Positions 42,014 through 50,476 of a DNA stretch of 64,000 bases are shown here, one piece after another. The notes under the pieces are model-generated. The model saw nothing but the letters and a program-made list of their open reading frames with translations. It searched no databases and was not told the DNA's origin. This DNA comes from Collinsella sp. BA40 (GTDB lineage: Bacteria > Actinomycetota > Coriobacteriia > Coriobacteriales > Coriobacteriaceae): positions 62,001 to 126,000 of the forward strand of contig NZ_VOWY01000001.1 in NCBI RefSeq assembly GCF_008014645.1, in the 5' to 3' direction. The translations under genes and the position numbers were made by a program. Position 1 is the stretch's first letter, and every line of letters begins with the position of its first letter.

Positions 42014-42826
42014 CTAGTTGTCGGAGATGCCCAGCTTCGCGGCGAGACGGCGGATGATCGAGAGCGTGAGGGCGCTCGCGGAGCGGGCGTAGCCGTCCAG
42101 ATCGAACTCGCGGTCGCAAAACGCGTCGTAGGCTTCGTCGCAGTTGTCGGAGATGGCGCGCAGCACCAGGCAGTCGATCTTGTTCTTGGCTGCCACATGG
42201 GCGATGGCGGCGCCCTCCATCTCGGCGCAGTCCGCCTGGGTGGCGGCTATGACGCGCTCGCGCGCTTCGGCGCCCGTGATGAAGCGGTTGCCCGATGCGA
42301 TGGTCCCGCGCAGGTAGCGGTGCACGTCGGCGGAGGTATCGTTGCGGCGGAAGAACGTGGCGTCGGCGGCGGCGCGGGCCTCGGCGTCCTGTTCGCCTTC
42401 GGCGATGGCAGCGTTCACGAAGCCGTGGGAGAGGAGGGTCTCCTCGGCGAGGTCGACGAGGAAATCGCTGCTGGCGAACTCCTCCAGGCCCGGTGCGGAT
42501 TCGGCGATGAGCGCGGTGTCGGTGTCGGTGTAGCGCAGGCGCTCGCCGATGACGACGTCGTCGATATGCAGCGCGGGGTTGAGCCCGCCGGCGATGCCGC
42601 TGAAGATGATGGCGTTGGCGCCGTATTTGGAGATGAGGTGCTGCGCGGCGGCCGCGGCGTTGACGGTGCCCATGCCGGCGGTGGTGCACACGATGTTGAA
42701 GCCGTGGTACTCGCCGCCGATGATCTTGAGGCCGGCTTCCTCGCACACGGTGCCGCGCTCGATGGACGTATAGATCTGGCGCACTTCCTTCTCGAGCGCG
42801 CCGATGATCGCGATGGTAGGTGCCAT
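42014..42826 (-). CDS. mtnN: 5'-methylthioadenosine/S-adenosylhomocysteine nucleosidase
   Basis: This 270-residue enzyme removes adenine from methylthioadenosine and S-adenosylhomocysteine, recycling by-products of methylation and polyamine synthesis. Family motifs are IGALEKEV with a catalytic Glu, TTAGMGTVNAA, FSGIAGGL, EMEGAAIAHVA (the ribose-binding MEG) and the catalytic Asp in LRAISDNCDE. A longer internal loop (residues about 125-165) brings it above the usual 230. ATG 42826 has GAGGAG upstream. Confidence 0.93.
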   Translation of the reverse strand: MAPTIAIIGALEKEVRQIYTSIERGTVCEEAGLKIIGGEYHGFNIVCTTAGMGTVNAAAAAQHLISKYGANAIIFSGIAGGLNPALHIDDVVIGERLRYTDTDTALIAESAPGLEEFASSDFLVDLAEETLLSHGFVNAAIAEGEQDAEARAAADATFFRRNDTSADVHRYLRGTIASGNRFITGAEARERVIAATQADCAEMEGAAIAHVAAKNKIDCLVLRAISDNCDEAYDAFCDREFDLDGYARSASALTLSIIRRLAAKLGISDN

Positions 42827-42969
42827 GATGCTCCTCGCAGTTGTCTGGCGTGTTTTCGATGCCTAATGGTACCAGTCTTGCATGGAAAAAATGCGTGTCG
42901 CCCATGGTACGATTGCCCGCGGAATGCGATTTGGGCCGGGTGGCAGCCCGGTATGGCGAGGGGAGATGC

Positions 42970-44283
42970 ATGACTACCGACAACCGCTCCATCGAGGCGC
43001 CGCGCGCCGCCTCTGCGGCCGACCTGTCTGCGGCCCGGCGCAGCCTCTGCGTCCTGCTGCTGGTGGTCATGGGCTTCATTCTGGGTTCCTCGGAGTTCAT
43101 CGTCATTGGTATCGAGCAGCAGATCGCCGATGCCTTCTCGGTGCCGCTCGCGCACGTGGGAGGGCTCGTCAGCGCGTTCGCCCTCTCCTATGCGATCCTG
43201 ACCCCGATCCTCGCGCTCACCACGGGCAGGTTCCGCCGGTTCACGCTGCTCGTCGGGTATTCGGTCGTCTTCTGCGCGGGCAACCTCCTCGCGGCCCTCG
43301 CGCCGACGTTCGAGCTGCTGTACGCCGCCCGCCTGGTGCTCGGCGCGGTCTCCGGCGGCCTGCTCGCGGTCGGCGTCACCTACCTGCCCGAGCTCATGGA
43401 TCCCAAGCGAACGCCCTTCGCGATCTCCCTGGTCTACGGCGCCTTCTCGGTGGCCATGGTGCTGTCCACCTCGATCGGCAAGATGATCGCCGAGCTCTCG
43501 AGCTGGCACGTCGCGATGTGGGCGGTCCTCGCCGTCGCCGTGGTGGTGTGCCTCGCGCTCGTCGCCGTGCTGCCCCGCGCCGGGGAGACCGACGAGCCCG
43601 CGACCGTTCGCGACCAGATCGGCCTTCTGGCCGAGCCCCAGGTCCTGACCGGCATGGCGATCTTCGTCTTCGGCGTGGGCGGCGTCTACGTCTTCTACGC
43701 GTTCATCACGCCCTACCTCGAGCAGGTCCTGGGACTGAGCCCCTTCCAGGCGTCCGCGGTGCTCATGGTCTACGGCGTGATGTGCATCATCTCCAACATG
43801 CTCTCGGGCGTGCTGGACTCGCGCGCGGGCATGCGCGGCCTGGTGCCGGTCTTCGTCATCCAGACCGGTCTGCTGCTCGCGCTGTACGCGCTCGGCTCGA
43901 CGATGCCCCTCGCCCTGGCCGTGGTCCTCGCCATCGGCGTCTCCATGTACGTGCTCTCGGTGCCGTGCATCACCATGTTCATGCGCGTCGCGCGGCAGCG
44001 GCACCCCAAGGCCATGATGCTGGCGAGTTCCGTGGAGCCCACCGCCTTCAACATCGGCATCAGCTTCGGCACGGCGGTCGGCTCGGCAGTGGTCGCGGGT
44101 CCCGGCATGGCGAGCGCGGGCCTGGTGGGCGCGTCCTTCTCGGTGGTCGCCCTCGTCCTCACGCTCGTCACGATGCGCATAGACCGCCGCCGCGGCTGGG
44201 AGCGACCGCGTGCAACCCGGTTAGAGCGAAGACGAGCCCCGTCCGCATGCGCGCGGGCGGGGCTCGCCTGTGTAATCGTATGA
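42970..44283 (+). CDS. MFS transporter (AraJ-like efflux family)
   Basis: This 437-residue permease has twelve predicted helices. It resembles the DHA1/AraJ group: helix 1 MGFILGSSEFIVIGIEQQIA, the loop TTGRFRRF, and helix 5 with GAVSGGLLAVG. The substrate cannot be told; relatives export sugars, drugs or metabolites. ATG 42970 has GGGGAGA upstream. The last 20 codons run into the terminator hairpin of the convergent thrB gene (44233-44266), giving an odd basic C-terminus (LERRRAPSACARAG) that may be the result of a lost earlier stop. Confidence 0.9.
   Translation: MTTDNRSIEAPRAASAADLSAARRSLCVLLLVVMGFILGSSEFIVIGIEQQIADAFSVPLAHVGGLVSAFALSYAILTPILALTTGRFRRFTLLVGYSVVFCAGNLLAALAPTFELLYAARLVLGAVSGGLLAVGVTYLPELMDPKRTPFAISLVYGAFSVAMVLSTSIGKMIAELSSWHVAMWAVLAVAVVVCLALVAVLPRAGETDEPATVRDQIGLLAEPQVLTGMAIFVFGVGGVYVFYAFITPYLEQVLGLSPFQASAVLMVYGVMCIISNMLSGVLDSRAGMRGLVPVFVIQTGLLLALYALGSTMPLALAVVLAIGVSMYVLSVPCITMFMRVARQRHPKAMMLASSVEPTAFNIGISFGTAVGSAVVAGPGMASAGLVGASFSVVALVLTLVTMRIDRRRGWERPRATRLERRRAPSACARAGLACVIV
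44233..44266 (-). terminator. Terminator-like hairpin of thrB, inside the end of the MFS gene
   Basis: CGAGCCCCG 44233-44241 pairs with CGGGGCTCG 44258-44266, with CCGC/GCGG inside. On the minus strand TCTTCGCTC follows. It overlaps the coding end of the MFS gene. Confidence 0.65.
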
Positions 44284-44307
44284 TGCGCTTTCGATTGCGA
44301 TCGGGCG

Positions 44308-45189
44308 CTACAGGTACTCGATCTGCGCGCCCTGCGTGTCGCAGGTGAGGATATGCGTTTCGCACTCCGGGAACCGCTCGCGCAGGCGTACCTGCAGGAA
44401 CTTGGCAACGATGGTGTCGTCGGTCACGGCCATGAGCGTGGAGCCCGAGCCCGAGATCCACAGCGTGCCCGCCCCGCCGTCCAGGCACGTGCGGCGGATG
44501 GCGTCGTAGTCGGGGATGAGCGCGCGGCGGTAGGGCTCCTGCAGGCGGTCGTCGTTGGCGTCGGCGATGAGCGCGAGGTCGCCGGTCTCGAGCCCGCGGG
44601 TCATGCCTGCGATGCGCCCCATCTGCCATACGGCGGATGCGAGCGGTACCTCCTGCGGTACGACCTTGCGCGCCTCGCTCGTGTGCACCTCGTAGGGCGG
44701 GATGATCGTGATGAAGCGCAGGCGGCCGCTCACCTCGTAGCGAAGGCAGCGGGGGAGTCCGCCCTCGGGCGTGAAGGAGCATACGGCGCCGCCCAGGATC
44801 GCGGGGGCGACGTTGTCGGGGTGCCCCTCGACCGCCGTGGCGATGCGCACGAGCTCGGCGCGGTCGACGGTGTGGCCGGTCAGCGCGGCGGCCGCCATGA
44901 TGCCGGCCACGACGCAGGTCGAGCTCGACCCCAGTCCGCGCGCTACGGGCACCTCGGTCTCTATGTGGAGGCGCACCGGGAAGGGCTCCTCGCCCCATTC
45001 GCGCAGCGCGTCGGCGAAGGAGGCGTACGCGAGGTTGTCCTCGTTGCAGAACTCCTCGGGGCAGCCGGTGATCTGCAGCGTCTCGGCGCGCTCGAAGGTG
45101 AAGTGCGAGTAGAGCGACACGGCCATGCCGAGCGTGTCGTAGCCGATGCCGAGGTTCGCGCTGGTGGCCGGCACGGTGATCTTGATCAT
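44308..45189 (-). CDS. thrB: Homoserine kinase
   Basis: This 293-residue GHMP-family kinase makes O-phosphohomoserine, the substrate of threonine synthase. Motifs are PATSANLGIGYDTLGMAV at the N-terminus, the ATP-binding PVARGLGSSST, GHPDNVAPAILGG, and the C-terminal SGSGSTLMAV. ATG 45189 has AAAGGAG 7 bases upstream; a longer frame upstream is not supported. It lies downstream of thrC on the same strand, with a 150-base gap that contains a CGAAGGCGCC hairpin (45255-45277). Confidence 0.96.
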   Translation of the reverse strand: MIKITVPATSANLGIGYDTLGMAVSLYSHFTFERAETLQITGCPEEFCNEDNLAYASFADALREWGEEPFPVRLHIETEVPVARGLGSSSTCVVAGIMAAAALTGHTVDRAELVRIATAVEGHPDNVAPAILGGAVCSFTPEGGLPRCLRYEVSGRLRFITIIPPYEVHTSEARKVVPQEVPLASAVWQMGRIAGMTRGLETGDLALIADANDDRLQEPYRRALIPDYDAIRRTCLDGGAGTLWISGSGSTLMAVTDDTIVAKFLQVRLRERFPECETHILTCDTQGAQIEYL

Positions 45190-45254
45190 GTTGATGCTCC
45201 TTTGCAGGACGGGGCGGGGTCGGCGCATCGTCCGCCGCGAGTTTCCGCACGAGC

Positions 45255-45277
45255 CGAAGGCGCCGGCGGCGCCTTCG
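45255..45277 (-). other. Hairpin in the thrC-thrB gap
   Basis: CGAAGGCGCC 45255-45264 pairs with GGCGCCTTCG 45268-45277 across a 3-base loop. With no T-run it may be a processing or stability element rather than a terminator. Confidence 0.4.
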
Positions 45278-45339
45278 CGCGAGCCCAGGACTGTCCGAGC
45301 GCCGGATGATGCACCGACCCCGGCTCTCGGGCGGGATGG

Positions 45340-46851
45340 TTACAGCTTGGCGGACGCCGCCTCCACGAACGCGCCCATGCCATCGATGTCCACCACGGCG
45401 TCGTGCAGCACGGGCTTCTCCCGCAGCTCAGACAGCTGCGTGGGCGCGCAGGTGCCCGTTGCCTTCTCGAGCACCTGCATGCAGGCGAAGTCGTCGGGCG
45501 GGCAGAACAGGCCGAGCGAGCTTGCGACGGCGCGCGGGAACTTGTACGGGCTCGCGGTGGAGAGGACCACGCGAGCGCGAGCGTCTGGAGCGGCTGCGAC
45601 CTGTTGCAGCGCGTGGTAGCCGCAGGCGGTGTGCGGGTCGATCAGGTAGCCATGGCGCTCCCAGCAGTCCTTGATGGCCGCGGCCACCTCGTCCTCGTCC
45701 GCCCAGCCGCAGCCGAAGACCTCCTGGATGCGGGCGAGCAGGTCGGCGGGCACCGTGTAGCGGCCTCCGGCCAGCTCATCCATAAGGCGCGCGACGAGCT
45801 CGCAGTCGCCATCCGCCAGATAGTAGAGCATGCGCTCGAGGTTGGACGAGATGAGGATGTCCATGGACGGCGAGGTGGTGGTGTAGAAGGGGCGCTCGCG
45901 GTCGTAGGCACCGGTGGTGAGGAAGTCGAACAGCACGTTGTTCTTGTCGCTCGCAACGATGAGCTTGGCGACCGGCAGCCCCAGGCGCTTGGCGTAGTAG
46001 CCCGCCAGGATGTCGCCGAAGTTGCCCGTGGGCACGCAGAACTCCACGGCGTCGCCCGCCTCGACGGCGCCCTCGCGCAGCAGCTGGGCGTAGGCGGCGA
46101 AGTAGTAGACGACCTGGGGCACCAGGCGGCCGACGTTGATGGAGTTGGCGCTGGAGAGCTGAACGCCGGATGCGGCCAGGCGCGCGGCGAGCTCGCGGTC
46201 GGCGAAGATGCCCTTGACGGCGCTCTGCGCGTCGTCGAAGTTGCCCCGCACGGCGCAGACCGAGACGTTCGCGCCCTCCTGCGTGCTCATCTGCAGCTCC
46301 TGCACGCGGGAGACCTTGCCTTCGGGATAGAAGACGGTGATGCCGCAGCCGGGCGCGTCGGCGAAGCCCGCGAGCGCCGCCTTGCCGGTGTCGCCGCTCG
46401 TGGCGGTGACGATCATGATCTTGTCCGCGGCGCCCTCGTCGGCGGCGTTCGTGCGTGCCATGAGGCGGGGGAGCATCTGCAGCGCGACATCCTTGAACGC
46501 GCTGGTGGGGCCGTGCCACAGCTCGAGCACGTAGGAGGGGAGCGCCTGCGCGTCCGTGCTCTCGCCCGCGAGCTTTACAAGGGGTGTGACCTCGGGAGAT
46601 GCGAAGGTGTCGCCGTATGCCTCATCGACGCATGCGGCGATCGCGTCGGCGGAGTAGTCGGGCAGCAGCAGGCCCAGGACCTCGCGCGCCAGCTCCAGGT
46701 AGCCCTTCGAGGCGAGGCCCGCCAGGTCGATGCGCCGCTCGCCGAGCTCGTCGGATACGTACAGACCGCCGTCGGGGGCAATGCCGCGGCGGATGGCCTG
46801 CTTGGCGCTGAGGGCTTCGATGCGGGAACGGGTGCTGTGGTACGTCGCCAT
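45340..46851 (-). CDS. thrC: Threonine synthase
   Basis: This 503-residue PLP enzyme converts O-phosphohomoserine to threonine. The N-terminal domain (MATYHSTRS, GLYVSDEL) and the Schiff-base Lys in GPTSAFKDVALQ are typical. ATSGDTGKAAL, SINVGRLVPQ and PTGNFGDILAGYYA define the cofactor site. The length and sequence fit the yeast/E. coli-type (class I) enzyme. ATG 46851 has AAGGAGC upstream. It diverges from lysC-asd across a 295-base region, which puts four aspartate-family genes back to back. Confidence 0.96.
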   Translation of the reverse strand: MATYHSTRSRIEALSAKQAIRRGIAPDGGLYVSDELGERRIDLAGLASKGYLELAREVLGLLLPDYSADAIAACVDEAYGDTFASPEVTPLVKLAGESTDAQALPSYVLELWHGPTSAFKDVALQMLPRLMARTNAADEGAADKIMIVTATSGDTGKAALAGFADAPGCGITVFYPEGKVSRVQELQMSTQEGANVSVCAVRGNFDDAQSAVKGIFADRELAARLAASGVQLSSANSINVGRLVPQVVYYFAAYAQLLREGAVEAGDAVEFCVPTGNFGDILAGYYAKRLGLPVAKLIVASDKNNVLFDFLTTGAYDRERPFYTTTSPSMDILISSNLERMLYYLADGDCELVARLMDELAGGRYTVPADLLARIQEVFGCGWADEDEVAAAIKDCWERHGYLIDPHTACGYHALQQVAAAPDARARVVLSTASPYKFPRAVASSLGLFCPPDDFACMQVLEKATGTCAPTQLSELREKPVLHDAVVDIDGMGAFVEAASAKL

Positions 46852-46990
46852 AAACGTGCTCCTTCGGCGTGCGGCAGCGCCATGCAGGCGCTGATGAAAC
46901 GTTGCAGCACATGGTAGCAGAGCATGCAGGGTCCCATCGGCGCCGCCAGCCGTCTGGCGCACGGGTGCAGCTGCATTTCACAGGACGTTC

Positions 46991-47020
46991 TTTGTTTGGA
47001 AACAAAAGTGCGATTATGCA
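46991..47020. promoter_or_regulatory. Palindrome in the thrC/lysC divergent promoter region
   Basis: TTTGTTT 46991-46997 and AAACAAA 47000-47006 form a perfect palindrome around GG. TTGTTT (46992-46997) and TATGCA (47015-47020) are spaced 17 bases and could be the lysC promoter, so the palindrome would lie on its -35. It is a possible common operator for both directions. Confidence 0.4.
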
Positions 47021-47146
47021 ATATGCCGCCGATGTGGTTTAGTAGACTAAGCATTCACGGTGCTTTCCCACGATAAAGCGATAGCTCGTGAAACGATGGC
47101 GCGGATGCGCGTCGCACGTATGAGTTGGAAGGGTTATTCGTTCACC

Positions 47147-48511
47147 ATGATCAAGATCACCAAATTCGGCGGTTCATCGGTTGCCGATGCCGAGCACTTC
47201 AGGAAGATCAAGGGCATCATCGATGCCGACCCGGCCCGCCGCTTCGTGGTCGTGTCCGCCTGCGGACGCCGCTCCTCGGGTGACACCAAGGTCACCGACC
47301 TGCTCTACCTGGTGGACGCGCACGTGAACTACCATGTGTCCTGCGACGACCTGCTCGCCGACATCGGCCAGCGCTATTTCGACATCGCCGACGAGCTCGG
47401 TCTGTCCTATCCCATACGCGAGGAGTTCGCTGCGTTCGCCGAGCGCGCCCGCTCGGGCGGCTACAGTACCGAGGAGCTGGTGAGCCGCGGCGAGTATTTC
47501 ACCGCGCGCCTCATGGCCGAGTACCTCGGTCTTCCCTTTATCGACGCCATCGATATGGTTGCCTTCCACCACGACGGGACGCTTTCCATGAAGCGCACCG
47601 CCGAGCTCGTGCGCGAGAACGCCCGCGAGGGCGGGTTCGTGATGCCGGGCTTCTACGGTGCCACCAAGGAAGGCAAGGTCAAGCTGCTCGATCGCGGCGG
47701 CGGCGACATCTCGGGCTCCATCCTCGCCCAGTGCCTCGAGGCCGACCTGTACGAGAACTGGACGGACGTCTCGGGCTTCCTGTCCGCCGACCCGCGCATC
47801 GTCGCCCACGCCCAGCCCATCCCGCGCATCACCTACGAGGAGCTGCGCGAGCTGTCGTACATGGGCGCCTCCGTCCTGCATGAGGAGGCGGTCTTCCCGG
47901 TGCGCGACGCGGGCATCCCGCTCGTCATCAAGAACACCAACGCGCCCGATGACCCGGGCACCATCATCTCCGAGACGGCCAAGGACGGCGACACCGAGCC
48001 CATCATCACCGGCATCGCCGGCAAGCGAAACTTCCTGGCCATCAACGTCTCGCGCGACCGCACCAAGAGCCGCATCGGCTTCATGCGCCGCGCGCTGTCG
48101 GTGTTCGAGCGCTACGGCATCTCCGTCGAGCACATGCCCACTGGCGTGGACCAGTTCGCGGCCGTCGTGCAGGCATCCGATGTGAAGGACTCGCTGTACT
48201 CGCTCATCTCCGATATCCAGGAGGAGGTCGAGCCGCTGGAGATCGAGGTCGTCGAGGACCTTGCGCTCATCGCCACCGTGGGCCGCAACCTGCGCGGCCG
48301 CGCCGGCATCTCGGGCCATCTCTTCGGCAAGCTGGGCGAGGCGGGCGTGAGCGTGCGCATGATCACGCAGGGCTGCGACGAGATCAATATCATCGTAGGC
48401 GTGGAGGAGCGCGACTTCGACCTTGCCATCAAGACCATCTACGAGGCGTTTTCCGATGAAGACGGCATCGTGACCACCGCGGACCTCGAGCCCGCGCCGC
48501 GTCCGTTCTAA
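47147..48511 (+). CDS. lysC: Aspartate kinase
   Basis: This 454-residue kinase phosphorylates aspartate, the first step toward lysine, threonine, methionine and diaminopimelate. Its catalytic domain starts KITKFGGSSVAD and carries LLDRGGGDISGS and WTDVSGFLSADPR. Two ACT domains follow (about 300-454, FLAINVSRDR and LALIATVGRNLRGRAGISG), which normally bind lysine or threonine. ATG 47147 matches the conserved N-terminus. GGAAGGG is rather far upstream, and ATG 47120 in frame is an alternative. asd follows after 18 bases. Confidence 0.95.
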   Translation: MIKITKFGGSSVADAEHFRKIKGIIDADPARRFVVVSACGRRSSGDTKVTDLLYLVDAHVNYHVSCDDLLADIGQRYFDIADELGLSYPIREEFAAFAERARSGGYSTEELVSRGEYFTARLMAEYLGLPFIDAIDMVAFHHDGTLSMKRTAELVRENAREGGFVMPGFYGATKEGKVKLLDRGGGDISGSILAQCLEADLYENWTDVSGFLSADPRIVAHAQPIPRITYEELRELSYMGASVLHEEAVFPVRDAGIPLVIKNTNAPDDPGTIISETAKDGDTEPIITGIAGKRNFLAINVSRDRTKSRIGFMRRALSVFERYGISVEHMPTGVDQFAAVVQASDVKDSLYSLISDIQEEVEPLEIEVVEDLALIATVGRNLRGRAGISGHLFGKLGEAGVSVRMITQGCDEINIIVGVEERDFDLAIKTIYEAFSDEDGIVTTADLEPAPRPF

Positions 48512-48529
48512 GTTATAAGGGGAGCAACC

Positions 48530-49555
48530 ATGAAGCAGTACACAGTCGCTATCGTCGGCGCGACGGGCGCCGTCGGCACCCAGATGCTCGCATGCCTGGA
48601 GGAGCAGCGCTTCCCCGTGGGCGCGCTCAAGCTCCTGGCGAGCCCGCGCTCTGCAGGCAAGGTCGTCGAGACCCCGTGGGGCCCCGTCACGGTCGAGGCC
48701 GCCGCGCCCGAGGCGTTCGACGGCGTGGAGATCGTGCTGGGCGCCGCCGAGGACGACGTGGCGAAGGCGCTGTACCCGGAAGCCGTGCGCCGCGGCGCCG
48801 TGGTGGTGGACAACTCGCACGCCTTCCGTCTGGACGAGGACGTGCCGCTGGTCATCCCCGAGATCAACGCCGCCGACGCCCTGCAGCACAAGGGCATCAT
48901 CGCCAATCCCAACTGCGCTACCATCATCGGCTTGGTGCCCACCTGGCCGCTGCACCAAATCGCGGGCGTGACGCGCATGATCGTATCCACCTATCAGGCC
49001 GCGTCCGGCGCGGGCGTGCCCGGCATGCGCGAGCTCGAGGAGCAGATCGGCTGCATGGGCCGCGGCGAGGAGCTTCCGGCGCCGTCCGCCTTCGCGGCGC
49101 AGCTGGCCAGCAACCTCATCCCGCAGATCGGCGGCGAGAAGTTCGAGGGCTTCACCTCCGAGGAGATGAAGATGCAAAACGAGGGCCGCAAGATCATGCA
49201 CCTGCCCGATTTGCGTGTGAACTGCACCTGCGTGCGCGTTCCGGTGCTGCGCTCGCACTCCGAGAGCGTGATGCTCGAGTTCGAGCGCGACATCACCCTC
49301 GAGCAGGCGCGCGAGGCCCTGGCCGCCGCCCCGGGCGTCAAGCTCGTGGACGACCTGGCCGCCGAGTCCGCGCACGACCGCTGGCCCATGCCGCTGGACA
49401 CCACCGACCAGGACCTCATCTGGGTCGGCCGCGTGCGCCGCGACATCTCCAACCCCGACGCCCTGCGCGGCATCACCTTCTGGTGCTGCGGCGACCAGAT
49501 CCGCAAGGGCGCCGCGACCAACGCCGTCCAGATCGCCAAACTCCTCTGCGAGTAG
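48530..49555 (+). CDS. asd: Aspartate-semialdehyde dehydrogenase
   Basis: This 341-residue enzyme reduces aspartyl phosphate to aspartate semialdehyde with NADPH. The Rossmann loop reads VAIVGATGAVGTQM. The catalytic Cys is in NPNCATI, with the substrate Arg and His in the CVRVPVLRSHSE region and QAASGAGVPGM between. ATG 48530 has AAGGGGAG upstream. It forms an operon with lysC and supplies both the threonine branch (thrB, thrC here) and cell-wall diaminopimelate. Confidence 0.96.
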   Translation: MKQYTVAIVGATGAVGTQMLACLEEQRFPVGALKLLASPRSAGKVVETPWGPVTVEAAAPEAFDGVEIVLGAAEDDVAKALYPEAVRRGAVVVDNSHAFRLDEDVPLVIPEINAADALQHKGIIANPNCATIIGLVPTWPLHQIAGVTRMIVSTYQAASGAGVPGMRELEEQIGCMGRGEELPAPSAFAAQLASNLIPQIGGEKFEGFTSEEMKMQNEGRKIMHLPDLRVNCTCVRVPVLRSHSESVMLEFERDITLEQAREALAAAPGVKLVDDLAAESAHDRWPMPLDTTDQDLIWVGRVRRDISNPDALRGITFWCCGDQIRKGAATNAVQIAKLLCE

Positions 49556-49638
49556 GAGCCGCGGGGGTGCATGGGTCCCGGGGCCCGTGCGTCGCCGGCG
49601 CTCTCCTGCAGCCCCTTCTCATATCGAACGCGCTTCAA

Positions 49639-49668
49639 GCCGCGTGCTGCCTGCCTGCAGCACGCGGC
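49639..49668 (+). terminator. Hairpin after asd
   Basis: GCCGCGTGCTGC 49639-49650 pairs perfectly with GCAGCACGCGGC 49657-49668. A T-tract is lacking directly after, so termination efficiency is uncertain. Confidence 0.55.
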
Positions 49669-49718
49669 CTGCTCGTTGAGCGGCCTGTTTTATCGCGTCA
49701 AATCGGCGCCGTGCGGGG

Positions 49719-49724
49719 TATAAG
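49719..49724 (+). promoter_or_regulatory. -10 element of the ABC transporter pair
   Basis: TATAAG lies 48 bases before the ATPase gene; no clear -35. Confidence 0.35.
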
Positions 49725-49772
49725 TACCAATCATCGCGCACGATGGAGCGTATTTGCGTCGGAGGTACCTGC

Positions 49773-50474
<702 letters not shown>

Positions 50475-50476
50475 GC

